A program made the translations under genes and the position numbers. The notes under the pieces are model-generated. The model had not been told where the DNA came from. It was given only the letters and a program-made list of their open reading frames with translations, and made no database searches. This document shows, one piece after another, positions 14,895-14,939 of a stretch of DNA of 14,939 nucleotides (position 1 is its first letter; every line of letters begins with the position of its first letter). This stretch comes from Scytonema sp. UIC 10036 (GTDB lineage Bacteria; Cyanobacteriota; Cyanobacteriia; Cyanobacteriales; Nostocaceae): contig NZ_WJFC01000271.1 of assembly GCF_009725235.1 (NCBI RefSeq), positions 1 to 14,939 of the forward strand, given 5' to 3'.

Positions 14895-14915
14895 TCCCCC
14901 CTTGGAAAGGGGGGA
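14895..14915. repeat. TCCCCCCTT hairpin
   Basis: A 9-bp perfect stem (TCCCCCCTT pairs with AAGGGGGGA) closes on the 3-nt loop GGA. This is a common cyanobacterial intergenic repeat form. It lacks a T-run, so it is not called a terminator. Confidence 0.7.
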
Positions 14916-14939
14916 AATAAGAGAAATTCAGTTCCCTCC

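Larger units (their letters stand above)
14353..14939. other. Gene-free 587-bp region with repeats
   Basis: No gene was found. The stretch contains module B copy 2, module A copy 2 and a C/G hairpin near the end of the window. The region between 14353 and 14545 is unremarkable AT-rich sequence that includes the upstream region of the DUF3574 gene. Confidence 0.5.

Noticed and set aside
14895..14915. Rho-independent terminator
   Set aside because: The strong C/G stem has no T-run on either side and no gene ends nearby. It fits a dispersed hairpin repeat better.

Overview
The window looks like chromosome from a filamentous, heterocyst-forming cyanobacterium (Nostocales type). HIP1 octamers (GCGATCGC) recur throughout, for example near 314, 2634, 3897, 5868, 8206, 8715, 10134, 11257, 12733, 13157 and 14766. 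Short G/C-rich tandem arrays of cyanobacterial style lie between genes. The gene content (paired flavodiiron proteins, fdxN-element-type xisH/xisI/xisF genes, a PEP-CTERM protein, a NarL-type regulator) points the same way. The assignment rests on these signatures only, with no database search.

Layout. 1-200 holds a 9-bp tandem array. 206-1372 (+) is a CdaR/PucR-type sugar-diacid regulator, convergent with a small membrane protein at 1405-1989 (-). A 429-bp gap leads to a large secreted clan GH-A glycosidase with a C-terminal CBM9-like module (2419-4866, +), followed by a long hairpin. On the minus strand come two class-C flavodiiron proteins: an Flv1-type protein (4991-6619) downstream of an Flv3-type one (6901 to about 8250). 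They are separated by a 19-bp inverted repeat that brackets a minisatellite. The order and the lack of an sll0218-like gene between them suggest the heterocyst-type pair flv1B/flv3B.

Key region. flv3B is cut in mid-gene near 8250. The N-terminal third, including the HxExDH metal motif, is absent from the window, while the remaining frame is clean. Directly against the break, on the opposite strand, lie a truncated xisH 3' end, an intact xisI (8322-8678) and an intact xisF-like large serine recombinase (8827-10416). These are the genes that excise the fdxN element during heterocyst differentiation. The simplest reading is an fdxN-type interruption element in flv3B that runs past the right end of the window, or the fixed, decayed remains of one. 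The truncated xisH and an apparent one-base frameshift at the start of flv1B favour some decay.

Inside the putative element (about 8250 to the window end) the DNA is a patchwork. It holds a DUF4365 fragment fused to an unknown segment (10704-11159), a secreted nucleoside-hydrolase-like PEP-CTERM protein (11546-12733), a second xisF 3' fragment joined exactly at that gene's stop codon and a HIP1 site (12733-13015), and a NarL-type response regulator (13084-13779, -) whose upstream sensor kinase survives only as an N-box with a nonsense codon. It also holds a secreted DUF3574 protein (13906-14352, -) and two dispersed repeat modules that occur twice in swapped order. No tRNA, rRNA or CRISPR array was seen.
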